64,000 nucleotides of DNA from Bacillus ndiopicus (GCF_000612805.1 NZ_HG964406.1:1-64000), one strand, 5' to 3'. Positions 8,999 through 17,867 are shown, numbered from the stretch's first letter. Translations and numbers: made by a program. The notes: generated by a model from the sequence alone, not told the origin.

Positions 8999-10318
8999 TT
9001 GTTTGAACAGCAAAGACAACTCATTCCCTTTTACATACATGCAGTTGAGCATATTTCTGTAGGGATTCACGCAATTGATACCGAGGGCAAAACATTGCTT
9101 TATAATGCAAAAATGAAGGAAATTGAAGGCTATGCTTTTGAAGAAATGACAAGCCATTCCCTCTTTGAGCTTTTTGCATTTCGCAAAAAAGATAGTACAT
9201 TATGGCGCGTTCTGCAAACCGAGCGTAAGGAAATGAATGTAAAACAAACGTATCGCAATAAAGATGGACATGAAATTACAACGTTAAATGACACATTCCC
9301 TATTTTTGATCAAGATAAACTCATTGGTGCAATTGAATTTGCACGTGACATTACATCACTAGAAAAGCTGATTTATCAGCCTTTAAGAAGATATGGTGTG
9401 CCGCTTACATTTGAAACTATTTCTGCTGTTTCAGATGCAATGCAACAAGTGATGACACATGCAAAAAAAGCAGCACATGCTCGTATACCTGTGTTACTTA
9501 TTGGAGATTCTGGTACTGGTAAAGATTTAATTGCTGAAAGTATTCATCATGCATTATTGCCAAATAATGATGACTTTATTACATTTTTCAGTAGACGTGA
9601 TGAGCGTATTGCAGAAAAAATCCGCAATCATTTACAGGCTGGAGGTAATTATACCTTTTTCTTTGAACGCATTGAATTTTTATCGATTGAAATGCAGGAG
9701 CAGCTGCTCCATATTTTAAAAGAGCTGTCGGTAACACAGCATATGATTATCGGTAGTATTGGCGGTGATCCTATCGACTTAATTAGCGATGGGCAATTGT
9801 TAAAGGAACTGTATTATTTCTTCGCAAATTTAACGATTTCTATCCCTCCTTTATGCGAACGTAAAGAAGATATCGAGCCGTTTGTCACAGATTATTTTGC
9901 TCGCCACCGTGCACGCTTTGCCTCCTCGATTCAAGGTTTATCGCCTGAAGTTATGAGATTATTTATGAGCCACGATTGGCCAGGGAATTTGAAGGAATTA
10001 GAATTGCTGCTTGATGAGATTGCTGCGGTCATAACAAATGAAGATGTCGTAACATTCGAAATGCTACCACTTCACTTCCGCTTTAAAGTACAGCAGGCCG
10101 ATACACCAACAAGTTTGATTTTATATGATGAGCAATTGCTACCGCTTGATGAATACTTGCGAGAGGCTGAAATGTTTTACGTTGAAAATGTATTGAAAAT
10201 GCATAACGGCAATGTCACAAAAGCCGCTGCTGCGCTCGGTATGAGCAGACAAAATCTGCAATACCGTCTGCGAAAGTGGAAGCAATATGATAGGGGCGCA
10301 AATAGCAATGGAGTTTAG
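8999..10318 (+). CDS. rocR: RocR-like transcriptional regulator with a degenerate sigma-54 activator domain
   Basis: This 439-residue protein has an N-terminal PAS domain (about 10-125), a central AAA+ domain (about 150-370) and a C-terminal Fis-type helix-turn-helix (NVTKAAAALGMSRQNLQYRL). In B. subtilis RocR activates arginine-catabolic genes with sigma-54. Here Walker A is intact (GDSGTGKD), and PPLCERKED and WPGNLKELE are kept. The region that should hold the GAFTGA sigma-54 contact loop is missing, and the Walker B position usually reading FLDEI is FFERIE. It may therefore act without sigma-54, as TyrR does. The TTG at 8999 is chosen because GAGGTG lies six bases upstream. Confidence 0.8.
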   Translation: MFEQQRQLIPFYIHAVEHISVGIHAIDTEGKTLLYNAKMKEIEGYAFEEMTSHSLFELFAFRKKDSTLWRVLQTERKEMNVKQTYRNKDGHEITTLNDTFPIFDQDKLIGAIEFARDITSLEKLIYQPLRRYGVPLTFETISAVSDAMQQVMTHAKKAAHARIPVLLIGDSGTGKDLIAESIHHALLPNNDDFITFFSRRDERIAEKIRNHLQAGGNYTFFFERIEFLSIEMQEQLLHILKELSVTQHMIIGSIGGDPIDLISDGQLLKELYYFFANLTISIPPLCERKEDIEPFVTDYFARHRARFASSIQGLSPEVMRLFMSHDWPGNLKELELLLDEIAAVITNEDVVTFEMLPLHFRFKVQQADTPTSLILYDEQLLPLDEYLREAEMFYVENVLKMHNGNVTKAAAALGMSRQNLQYRLRKWKQYDRGANSNGV

Positions 10319-10684
10319 TGAACTTCAAGCACATGCAGTTGCAAAACCTAGAAAACTCTCACAATGGGCAGAGTCAGGTAGTGTTGGAGCCGCCATTTTA
10401 ACGCAAAATGGCAATATTTACGTTGGTGTCTGCATCGATACAGCTTGTTCAATGGGATTTTGTGCAGAGCATGCAGCAGCAGCCTCCATGATTACAAATG
10501 GTGAAAACATAATAACAAAAGTAATTGCAGTCAACTCAGAAGGTACAATTTTCCCACCTTGCGGAAGGTGTAGAGAGTTTTTAAGCCAGTAGCAGCAGAA
10601 AACCTTGAAGCCGAAGTAATGGTCACTGCTTACACTATTGTGAAGTTAAAGGATTTGCTACCATACGATTGGCGTACACAATAA
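10287..10684 (+). pseudogene. Cytidine/blasticidin-S deaminase family gene broken by a frameshift
   Basis: The first frame (10287-10592) encodes a deaminase fold with the catalytic CAEH motif and the zinc motif PPCGRC, then stops after REFLSQ. The -1 frame continues at once with VAAENLEAEV and ends in VKLKDLLPYDW, the normal end of this family. One missing base near 10589-10593 explains the break. All catalytic residues lie in the first part, but the last roughly 30 residues are lost. The start overlaps the rocR end by about 30 bases; an ATG at 10308 is an alternative. A sequencing or assembly error is possible. Confidence 0.8.
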
Positions 10685-10757
10685 CCTGAAATAATATATC
10701 AAAAATTTTGCAGCAAGCATTGAAAAGTAAAACCCCATAAGCATGTTTATGAACTCT

Positions 10758-10789
10758 CCCCAAGTGTTAGATACATCTAACACTTGGGG
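10758..10789. repeat. Perfect 15-base inverted repeat
   Basis: CCCCAAGTGTTAGAT and its exact complement flank two bases. Neither side has a T run, so it is not a typical intrinsic terminator. It lies between the broken deaminase and the convergent S1 gene. Confidence 0.6.
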
Positions 10790-10828
10790 GTACAGTTCAA
10801 TACAAGCTTTAGGGGGTTCTCTTGTTCG

Positions 10829-11200
10829 CTATTTCTGACCTGATTGTTCAATCCATTCCTGCAGTTTATCCTTTAGTGGCTGAAAACCTGCTGCATCATC
10901 CTCATCCAGTCGCTCCTGCAATGATTTGCGTTGCTCCTTTTTCAGATGGGTAGGCTCTTCCTGCAACGCACGAATTGATAAGCTAATTTTTTGTGACTCC
11001 GATTCAATTTCCAAAATTTTTACGGTAATTTCATCGCCAACTTTTAAAAAATGGCTAACATCCTTTACAAATCCATACGTGATTTCTGATATGTGTACAA
11101 GCCCTTGAGTTTGTTCATCCAAAGCCACAAACGCTCCGTAAGGTTGTATTCCAGTTACTTTTCCAGTTAGCACGTCACCTACTTTGTATTGTTTTTCCAT
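10829..11200 (-). CDS. yugI: S1 RNA-binding domain protein (general stress protein 13, YugI)
   Basis: This 123-residue cytoplasmic protein has one N-terminal S1 domain (residues about 6-75, with GKVTGIQPYGAFVAL and GLVHISEI), then a charged, probably helical tail ending in a Gln/Lys-rich stretch. Length and order match B. subtilis YugI (GSP13), a ribosome-associated stress protein. It is monocistronic on the minus strand. The ATG follows AGGTAGGA. Confidence 0.88.
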   Translation of the reverse strand: MEKQYKVGDVLTGKVTGIQPYGAFVALDEQTQGLVHISEITYGFVKDVSHFLKVGDEITVKILEIESESQKISLSIRALQEEPTHLKKEQRKSLQERLDEDDAAGFQPLKDKLQEWIEQSGQK

Positions 11201-11309
11201 CCTACGATCCTACCTTCTGTGTCTATATACGAAAATGTCATGTTAAATTATAACATAATGCACTACACAGAACAAAGGAACGCCCCTAGCAAAGAGGTGA
11301 GTTGTATCA

Positions 11310-12461
11310 CTAGAACGGGTATTTTACTAACAACATAGCATTCCAAATATCGCGATAATCTATATTTTCAATGGTTGCCGATTCTCCAGTTGCTGCAATT
11401 TCTGCCAAAATCGACGTTGCAATGGACGCTACAGCGCTGTCTTCAGCGATAAGAAATTGTAGAAGATGAATGTAATCTTGATTGTATGTGCCGTCCTGAT
11501 TTTTGATAGGGTATGCTTCTCCACCAGTAAATAGCTTTAACATTATGAATTCATAGCTATTTTTCAAATGCTTATTGTATTCATCATACTGTTCAACTAA
11601 TAATGTTTTTTCTAAAAGCAAGGCTGATTTAGCTGCCTCCTTAGCTGAAACAACAAGCTCCCCTGCGTAAATATAGCGCTCCATTTTTAACACTTCAAAA
11701 AAGCCTATTGTTTCAGGTGAAAAGGTATGAAATAGTTCTTTTTGAATAAGCGTGTAATCAAAAGCTAACTGTGTTTTTGCATTAAATTCTGTCAATACAA
11801 AACCTTCGTCTTTTGCTGCTGCGATGATTTCAGGTGTGTATTCAATCGAACGGTAAAGTTGATCCAGTGCTTTAATCTTTGCAATATAGCTTTGTAAATA
11901 TGCTATTTCTTCTTTGTCATCTTGAAATACTTGTGGCTTCGCTAACATAGATAACGGAGAGTCTAATTGCTCTACAATATTATTTTGAACAATATTTAAC
12001 TGACTTTGCCAAGCTCCTTTCGAATATCTTTGCATTGCCTCATCGCTCGTGTAAAATTGATACCTTCCTTCTGCTTCTTGTACATAGGCTAAAGAATTAA
12101 ATTGATTCTCTGTTAAGTGTAAAGCTTGTCGCTGTAGCTCCTTCTGTTCTTTATAAATAACCGCTAAAGATTGACGCCACTCCTCAAACTCCTTTTGTGC
12201 TAAGGCATAGCGTTCATTATTTAAGCGTTCTACCTCATTAAAAGCCTGCATATCCTGTTGTTGCGTTATATAAAATGGTACTAAAATCGCCATAATACAT
12301 GCGCTAACTATTGCGATAAACCAGTGACCGCGCTTTGATCTTTTTCTTGGTGGGTTCTCTGGCAAATTTGTTGTAATCGCATCAACATCTATTAATGAGG
12401 GCATACTTTCATAATGTTTTTTCAGCTTGTTCATACGCATTTCTAATCGTTTATCATCCAT
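11310..12461 (-). CDS. Membrane protein partner of the ECF sigma factor, probable anti-sigma factor
   Basis: This 383-residue protein has a cytoplasmic N-terminal segment of about 45 residues ending in RKRSKRG, one membrane helix (about 48-66) and a large extracytoplasmic domain that is helical, Gln/Glu-rich and probably coiled-coil. I do not recognise the domain. Its ATG overlaps the last base of the sigma-factor stop codon. Single-pass topology and coupling to an ECF sigma gene are the usual signs of an anti-sigma factor; no zinc-binding ZAS motif (HxxxCxxC) is visible, so the binding mode would differ from that class. Confidence 0.6.
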   Translation of the reverse strand: MDDKRLEMRMNKLKKHYESMPSLIDVDAITTNLPENPPRKRSKRGHWFIAIVSACIMAILVPFYITQQQDMQAFNEVERLNNERYALAQKEFEEWRQSLAVIYKEQKELQRQALHLTENQFNSLAYVQEAEGRYQFYTSDEAMQRYSKGAWQSQLNIVQNNIVEQLDSPLSMLAKPQVFQDDKEEIAYLQSYIAKIKALDQLYRSIEYTPEIIAAAKDEGFVLTEFNAKTQLAFDYTLIQKELFHTFSPETIGFFEVLKMERYIYAGELVVSAKEAAKSALLLEKTLLVEQYDEYNKHLKNSYEFIMLKLFTGGEAYPIKNQDGTYNQDYIHLLQFLIAEDSAVASIATSILAEIAATGESATIENIDYRDIWNAMLLVKYPF

Positions 12462-12976
12462 TAGCTCACCCCTCCTTGTTGCAAAATTGCTTTTAATTGC
12501 TCCTTCGCACGCATTAAACGCACCTTAACTGTAGACATTGAAATCGATAAAATTTCTGCAATTTCTTCATACTTACAATCATGAAAATAATATAAAATGA
12601 TTGGCGTACGGTACTTTTCCCCCAACGCTAAAATAGCTTCATGTAGCGTTAAATCATCTGTATCCATATGTATAGCTGGAACTACCTCCTGCTGTAATTT
12701 ATCCTTTTTTCTTTTTTCGCGCTGCTCCTTACGATAATAATCGCGCACTGTATTTAAAGTGATTTTGTACAGCCATGTCGTAAATTTCCCTTTGTCGAAA
12801 TGCTCTATAAAACGGTACAGCTTAATAAATACTTCTTGTGTAATATCCTGTATATCATTGCTATGCACACCACATTGAAAGGAGAATTTTTCAACCGTTT
12901 TATAATGCAATCGAACAAGCTCGGCATATGCTTCCTTGTCCCCATTAGCTGCTCGCTTTAAAAGCAACTGTTCCAT
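12461..12976 (-). CDS. ECF-type RNA polymerase sigma factor
   Basis: This 171-residue protein has sigma region 2 (about 20-85, with DIQDITQEVFIKLYRF) and region 4 (about 110-165, with YEEIAEILSISMSTVKVRLM), with no region 1 or 3, as in extracytoplasmic-function sigma factors. It would direct RNA polymerase to a small regulon released by its membrane partner encoded next. The ATG at 12976 follows AAAGGGGGAAGGG; a 10-residue longer TTG start is less likely. Repeat element copy B lies just upstream. Confidence 0.88.
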   Translation of the reverse strand: MEQLLLKRAANGDKEAYAELVRLHYKTVEKFSFQCGVHSNDIQDITQEVFIKLYRFIEHFDKGKFTTWLYKITLNTVRDYYRKEQREKRKKDKLQQEVVPAIHMDTDDLTLHEAILALGEKYRTPIILYYFHDCKYEEIAEILSISMSTVKVRLMRAKEQLKAILQQGGVS

Positions 12977-13044
12977 AACCCTTCCCCCTTTCACTTTCCT
13001 TATCAATGATACGATTGTTTTATCGCTTTTGTTACATAGTTTTA

Positions 13045-13145
13045 AATCAATTACACCTTGGCTTAATTTTTTTCGAGCTAATTATCTTGCGACGGGCAAG
13101 CCTTTCCCCAACACCTTTGACATCCAGCGGCGCTTTACTTTGATT
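13045..13145 (+). repeat. Dispersed repeat element, copy B (degenerate, about 100 bp)
   Basis: It begins AATCAATTACACCTTGGCTT, keeps the T run with CGAGC, then GCAAGCCTTTCCCC and GACATCCAGCGGCG, matching the first third of copy C, and ends at CTTTACTTTGATTTTTTTG. The structured middle is absent. It lies about 70 bases upstream of the ECF sigma gene. Confidence 0.65.
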
Positions 13146-13237
13146 TTTTTGTCCAACCACTAAATCAAGATAAAGTTTTATTTCTGTTAAAAGTATTGTA
13201 GAATAAATACTTGTTTTACAATTAAGGAGGGTTTTCT

Positions 13238-14563
13238 TTGGCTTCGAGAGAGCATTTTGCATCAAAGATTGGTTTTATTTTAGCTGCGGCTGGTAGTGCT
13301 ATTGGTATTGGCGCTATATGGAAGTTTCCATACATGGTTGGAACAAACGGAGGCAGTGTTTTTATTCTGTTATTTATTATTTGCACATTATTATTAGGGC
13401 TCCCTATTTTAATTGCTGAATTTATGATTGGGCGTCGTGGACAAGCAAGTGCCATTCAATCCTTTCAAAAACAAGCATCAAATCGCCCTTGGTTTTTAGT
13501 TGGCTGGCTAGGTGTGATTACAAGCGGTTTAATTTTATCTTTTTATAGTGTTGTTGGGGGATGGATTTTAAGCTATTTAATGCGCGCACTGACGTTTAGC
13601 CTATCAGGACAGGGTATTGATTTTTCACAGCTATTTCAGCAAGTCATTGAAAATCCGATTGAAGTTGTTATTGCGCAGGGCGTATTTATGCTTATTACAT
13701 TATTAATTGTACAAGCAGGTATTAAAGATGGCATTGAAGTAGCAAGCAAATGGATAATGCCGCTATTATTTATTTTTTTCGTTTTGTTATGTATTCGCTC
13801 ACTAACACTTGATGGTGCAATGGAAGGTGTACGCTTTATGTTTGTACCAGATTGGTCATATTTTAATGGCGAAACATTTTTAATGGCACTCGGTCAAGCA
13901 TTTTTCTCGCTTAGTGTTGGAATATGTATAATGATTACCTATGCTTCATACTTACCGAAGAAAGAAAATATTGTTAACTCAGGCGTTAATGTTGCGATAA
14001 TGAATATTATTATTTCTTTACTTGCAGGACTTGTTATTTTTCCAGCGGTGTTTGCGCTAGGCTATTCGCCAACAGAAGGACCTGGACTTGTCTTTATGAT
14101 GATTCCTGCTGTTTTTGAGCAACTTCCTTTTGGTCAAATACTTTTAATTATTTTCTTTATTTTATTATTGTTTGCAACGTTAACATCTGCTATTTCCTTG
14201 CTTGAAGTTGTTATTTCTAACAGTATTGGCGAACGAACATATTTACGTAAAAAGGCTTCATGGTTATTAGCTACCATTATATTTATTGTTGGTATCCCAA
14301 GCGCTCTATCTTTCGGTGTATTATCAAATGTGACTATCTTTAATAAACCTATTTTTGATTTTATAGATTATTTAACAAATAGTATTGCGATGCCAATTGG
14401 GGCATTCTTTATTTCACTATTTGTTGGCTATCATTATAAAAAACAAATTACACAGCAAGAGCTTCAAACAGCCCCACTATTATTTACAATTTGGTATATA
14501 ATCGTGCGCTATATAGCTCCAGTTGCAATTTCCATTATTTTAATCCGTGGCATAATAAGCTGA
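13238..14563 (+). CDS. Sodium-dependent transporter of the neurotransmitter:sodium symporter (NSS/SNF) family
   Basis: This 441-residue inner-membrane protein has 11-12 membrane segments. The unwound first helix shows the NSS signature [15 protein letters not shown] (about 18-32), which forms the sodium and substrate sites in LeuT-type proteins. Bacterial members take up amino acids with sodium; the substrate is not readable here. The start is TTG, preceded by AAGGAGGG at ideal spacing. A terminator follows. A paralogue lies at 47426-48778 on the other strand. Confidence 0.9.
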   Translation: MASREHFASKIGFILAAAGSAIGIGAIWKFPYMVGTNGGSVFILLFIICTLLLGLPILIAEFMIGRRGQASAIQSFQKQASNRPWFLVGWLGVITSGLILSFYSVVGGWILSYLMRALTFSLSGQGIDFSQLFQQVIENPIEVVIAQGVFMLITLLIVQAGIKDGIEVASKWIMPLLFIFFVLLCIRSLTLDGAMEGVRFMFVPDWSYFNGETFLMALGQAFFSLSVGICIMITYASYLPKKENIVNSGVNVAIMNIIISLLAGLVIFPAVFALGYSPTEGPGLVFMMIPAVFEQLPFGQILLIIFFILLLFATLTSAISLLEVVISNSIGERTYLRKKASWLLATIIFIVGIPSALSFGVLSNVTIFNKPIFDFIDYLTNSIAMPIGAFFISLFVGYHYKKQITQQELQTAPLLFTIWYIIVRYIAPVAISIILIRGIIS

Positions 14564-14579
14564 GGAAAATGCTGAAAAG

Positions 14580-14622
14580 TGGCTATCCAGAAGGAGATAC
14601 CCTTCTGGACAGCCACTACTTT
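14580..14622 (+). terminator. Terminator after the NSS transporter gene
   Basis: TGGCTATCCAGAAGG pairs with CCTTCTGGACAGCCA (one mismatch) around a short loop, followed by ACTACTTTTA. Confidence 0.75.
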
Positions 14623-14724
14623 TATATTAAATATTTGCTAGAAACTTGTGCATCTACGGTGGTCGCATCTAAAGTATTTTGTGATGAATAATCGCAGCAC
14701 AAATCACTTTTCAAACACATCCTT

Positions 14725-14985
14725 TTATATAATGCATTTCGCTTCAAATTTAATCGCAATTAATTTATAGGCCATTTCAACACACTGCTCAAATGGAATC
14801 CACTGTTCATAAGAGTGTTCATAAACAGTTTGAATAACCTTTGCTAGACTGCTTGGGTCATCTATCCCTTGTAAAGCAGCAACTACATCTGCAGTTTCTG
14901 TCTCATAGCTACTTGCCCCTAAATGAAATGGGTCCCATTCCTCAAGCGCATTAACAGCCTTTTGATTCATTTCGATATTTTCCAA
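14725..14985 (-). CDS. DUF1871 family protein (YugE-like)
   Basis: This 86-residue acidic cytoplasmic protein is helical, with the family features WDPF near residue 18, ADVVAAL and QTVYEHSYEQWIPFEQC. It resembles B. subtilis YugE, whose function is not known to me. A TTG start at 14985 is chosen because AGGGGA lies eight bases upstream. The next in-frame ATG (14970) has no good ribosome site. Confidence 0.75.
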   Translation of the reverse strand: MENIEMNQKAVNALEEWDPFHLGASSYETETADVVAALQGIDDPSSLAKVIQTVYEHSYEQWIPFEQCVEMAYKLIAIKFEAKCII

Positions 14986-15052
14986 TTTTACTAGTCCCCT
15001 AAATAATTATGTTTATATGATTCGTATGATAACATATAATAAAGTAAAACTA

Positions 15053-15092
15053 AAATCAACGAGGTTATACTATTTCCTCGCTGATTTTATTA
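15053..15092. terminator. Hairpin between yugE-like gene and patB-like gene
   Basis: AAAATCAACGAGG faces CCTCGCTGATTTT, with one mismatch, around a T-rich loop. It reads as an intrinsic terminator in both directions, but no gene clearly ends into it. Confidence 0.4.
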
Positions 15093-15250
15093 GAAAAGCA
15101 CAAACTAGCTATTTCTCGTAGTCCGTGACAATACTTGTGTGCTTCACTGCATGTTAGCCGTATTGCGAATTTTCGGCTCACATCTATATTTCATCTATAA
15201 ATTTTCCGTTTATACGGGATAAAATTATTAAAAGGAAAGAGTGATTACTT

Positions 15251-16423
15251 ATGTCAATTTTTAATGCGATTGTTGATCGTCGTAAATCTCGTTCTTACAA
15301 ATGGGATCGTATGGAACAAATTTTTAATATTGAAGATGCTAGCGATATTTTACCAATGTGGATTGCAGACATGGATTTTGCTGCTCCTAAAGAAGTAATT
15401 GAAGCTATTGAAGAGCGCTTAAAACATCCTGTATTTGGTTATTCATACGTTTGTGGTGGCTGTAAAGAAGCAATTGTTAAATGGTATGAGCGTCGCCATC
15501 AATGGACAATTCAACCAGAAACAATTTTATTCCACCATGGTGTCGTCCCAGCAATTGCAAGTATTATTGAAACATTTACAGAGCCAAACGATAAAGTAGC
15601 TATTTCAACACCTGTCTACCCACCGTTTTCAAACGTGCCACAAAATCAAGGGCGTGAGCTTGTATTATGCGATTTAGTAGAAGTAAATGGCTCTTACACT
15701 TATGATTTCGTACAGCTTGAAGAGCTATTTAAACAAGGCGTTAAGCTATACATACTATGTAACCCTCATAATCCGGCAGGTGTTGTATGGAGCCGCGCGC
15801 AATTAGAGGAGCTAGTTGCACTATGCATCAAGTATGATGTTTATTTATTGGCAGATGAAATTCATGCGGATGTCATTTTACCAGGTGCAAAATTCATACC
15901 TACATTGACAGTAGCAGGTAGCGAGCAAGCAAAAATTATTTCTTGTATCGCCCCTACTAAAACGTTCAACTTAGCTGGCATTCAAGCTGCTATGATGGTT
16001 GTACCTAATGAAGATTTACGCCTGCAGCTAGAGCAAAACGCTGCAGCACATGGTAAAATGGATTTAAATGCATTCGCTTCTGCTGCTGTGCAGGCTGCAT
16101 ACACATATGGTGATGCCTGGTTAGACGAATTGATTGAATACGTAGCAACAAATATGGATTATGTAATGAGCGAATTAAATGAATTAGAAGGTATTTCTGT
16201 TGCGAAGCCTGAAGGCACTTACCTAATGTGGATTGATTACCGCGGTACAGGCTTATCTGAAAAAGAGATGATGGACCGCCTATTAACAATTGGCAAGCTT
16301 GCTTTAGAGCCAGGAACAAAATATGGCGAAGCAGGACGAGGATTCCTCCGTATAAATGTTGCTTGTCCATTTACAACTATTGAAGATGGCGTTGCTCGTT
16401 TTAAAAAAGCACTTGCTAACTAA
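15251..16423 (+). CDS. patB: PLP-dependent C-S lyase (MalY/PatB family, cystathionine beta-lyase)
   Basis: This 390-residue fold-type I PLP enzyme releases pyruvate, ammonium and a thiol from cystathionine or related cysteine conjugates. Visible features are MWIADMDF near 36-43, NPHNPAG, the cofactor Asp in LLADEIHADV, the Schiff-base lysine in APTKTFNLAG and the substrate-carboxylate Arg in FLRINVACP. Full length for the family. The ATG follows AAAGGAAAGAG. It appears to be monocistronic. Substrate choice between methionine biosynthesis and thiol release cannot be read here. Confidence 0.85.
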   Translation: MSIFNAIVDRRKSRSYKWDRMEQIFNIEDASDILPMWIADMDFAAPKEVIEAIEERLKHPVFGYSYVCGGCKEAIVKWYERRHQWTIQPETILFHHGVVPAIASIIETFTEPNDKVAISTPVYPPFSNVPQNQGRELVLCDLVEVNGSYTYDFVQLEELFKQGVKLYILCNPHNPAGVVWSRAQLEELVALCIKYDVYLLADEIHADVILPGAKFIPTLTVAGSEQAKIISCIAPTKTFNLAGIQAAMMVVPNEDLRLQLEQNAAAHGKMDLNAFASAAVQAAYTYGDAWLDELIEYVATNMDYVMSELNELEGISVAKPEGTYLMWIDYRGTGLSEKEMMDRLLTIGKLALEPGTKYGEAGRGFLRINVACPFTTIEDGVARFKKALAN

Positions 16424-16493
16424 ATAAAATTCATCTTCTTCAAATCTTGTCTGGCGTGTGTATTGCGATTTTTATTAATGGAGGCATTTTCGC

Positions 16494-16913
16494 ATGAAAG
16501 TAATAAAATTTTTATCAATCACGGCTATTGTGCTGGGGCTAGTGGGTTATGGTGTTTATCATTTCGGTATACAATTTATTTCAGAAAAAGTATCTGAAAC
16601 AGTGACAACGGAATTAGTAGATAGCGGCCAAATCGAAACGGTCAAGCGTGTGATTGAGCAAGATGCGACATTGGCAGGCTATATGGAGGAGGCAAAAGCG
16701 GCTGATCCTAGTGAATTACCTTTTACAACTAAGGAAGAGGCAACAAAGGTGTTGATTCAAAAAGTGGGTGTGACCGCATTAAATGATCTTCGCGTTAAAG
16801 CAGAAAACGGTACACTTTCGCAGGAAGAAGTACTTCAAGAAATTGAAGGAAAACTAACACTAGAGGAGCAGCTTGCTTTAAAGGTGATTGTGTATCAGGA
16901 ATTGTATAAATAA
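16494..16913 (+). CDS. Unknown secreted or membrane-anchored small protein
   Basis: This 139-residue protein has an N-terminal hydrophobic segment (about 5-24) that could be an uncleaved anchor or signal, followed by an acidic, helical, hydrophilic domain rich in Glu and Thr. No lipobox or wall-anchor motif is visible. I do not recognise the family. The ATG follows AATGGAGGC. It lies 70 bases after patB with no clear terminator between, so read-through from patB is possible. An inverted repeat follows it. Confidence 0.65.
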   Translation: MKVIKFLSITAIVLGLVGYGVYHFGIQFISEKVSETVTTELVDSGQIETVKRVIEQDATLAGYMEEAKAADPSELPFTTKEEATKVLIQKVGVTALNDLRVKAENGTLSQEEVLQEIEGKLTLEEQLALKVIVYQELYK

Positions 16914-16937
16914 AAGTGACCGTCCTTCAACAAATAA

Positions 16938-16972
16938 TCAGTGAGTATCCCTCGCGATCTCACTGATTGTTT
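16938..16972 (+). terminator. Hairpin after the small secreted-protein gene
   Basis: AATCAGTGAG and CTCACTGATT flank a 13-base loop and are followed by GTTTATTT, a weak T tract. Confidence 0.55.
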
Positions 16973-17009
16973 ATTTCCATCATAATAATTACCACTAATT
17001 AGATGTAGC

Positions 17010-17036
17010 AAAAAAACCGCCGAAGCGGTTTTTTTT
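17010..17036 (-). terminator. Bidirectional terminator next to the 73-residue protein gene
   Basis: ACCGC-CGAA-GCGGT is a compact tetraloop hairpin with A runs before it and T runs after it. It abuts the stop codon of the minus-strand gene. Confidence 0.85.
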
Positions 17037-17256
17037 ATTGCTGTGCTTCCTTTTTCATACGCTCATCACGCTCCGCTAATGCACGTGCTTCAAGCTCCTT
17101 TGCTGCAAGCTCTTGCTTTTTAGCAAATTTACGTATGATTTTAAGTACAAAAAAGCATAGTACTAATAAAAGAAGTATTTCTAGAAATGCTGGAAAATAA
17201 GTCGATTTATCTTCTGGGAAATAAAGAAAGCCAAAATTTAATAAGAATGAAGTCAT
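17035..17256 (-). CDS. Small single-pass membrane protein, unknown function
   Basis: This 73-residue protein has one membrane helix (about 23-42, FLEILLLLVLCFFVLKII) and a charged, probably coiled cytoplasmic tail rich in Ala, Glu, Lys and Arg. The ATG follows GAGAAGTGTGAAAAA, a weak site. It begins 24 bases after the cyclophilin stop codon on the same strand and ends in a clear terminator, so the two form a likely operon. No family recognised. Confidence 0.6.
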   Translation of the reverse strand: MTSFLLNFGFLYFPEDKSTYFPAFLEILLLLVLCFFVLKIIRKFAKKQELAAKELEARALAERDERMKKEAQQ

Positions 17257-17279
17257 TTTTTCACACTTCTCTCAATTAA

Positions 17280-17867
17280 TTATTCAAAAATTGTAATTGA
17301 TTCGATTTTAATATCTTCAAGTGGCTTATCATGCATACCTTTTTTTACATTGGCCATTTTATCTACAATGTCCATGCCCTCAACTACATGACCAAATACT
17401 GTATGCTTATGGTCTAACCATGGTGTCCCACCGTGTTCAGCATAATACTCAATTGCTTCTTTTGGGAAGCCTGCTTGCTCCATTTGACGAATCATATCGC
17501 TTGGAGTATGTGACATTTGCACGATGAAGAATTGTGAACCATTTGTGTTTGGGCCAGCATTCGCCATAGATAATGCACCGCGGAAGTTAAATAAATCTTG
17601 GTGGAATTCATCTTCGAAAGAACCGCCCCAAATTGATTCGCCACCCATTCCTGTACCAGTTGGGTCACCACCTTGAATCATAAAATCAGAAATTACACGA
17701 TGGAAAATGATACCGTTATAATACCCTGACTTAGCATGTCCTAAAAAGTTTTCAACTGTTTTTGGTGCATGCTCTGGGAATAATTTAATTTTAATTGACC
17801 CCATTGTTGTGTTCATTTCTACTAAAATTTCGCCTGCATTTAGCTCTGTCGTTAATTGTGGAAACAT
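17280..17867 (-). CDS. ppiB: Peptidyl-prolyl cis-trans isomerase, cyclophilin type
   Basis: This 195-residue cytoplasmic cyclophilin catalyses proline isomerisation during protein folding. Core motifs are the active-site Arg in [28 protein letters not shown] and [10 protein letters not shown]. It is longer than the roughly 143-residue B. subtilis PpiB, mainly through an insert ([10 protein letters not shown] onward, about residues 115-145), as seen in a related Bacillales group. The ATG at 17867 follows AAAGGAGAG; a nine-residue extension is rejected. Confidence 0.9.
   Translation of the reverse strand: MFPQLTTELNAGEILVEMNTTMGSIKIKLFPEHAPKTVENFLGHAKSGYYNGIIFHRVISDFMIQGGDPTGTGMGGESIWGGSFEDEFHQDLFNFRGALSMANAGPNTNGSQFFIVQMSHTPSDMIRQMEQAGFPKEAIEYYAEHGGTPWLDHKHTVFGHVVEGMDIVDKMANVKKGMHDKPLEDIKIESITIFE

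Noticed and set aside
13047..13455. Overlapping minus-strand frames of 72 and 77 codons
   Set aside because: They run antisense to the NSS gene start and through repeat copy B, with no ribosome sites or family features.
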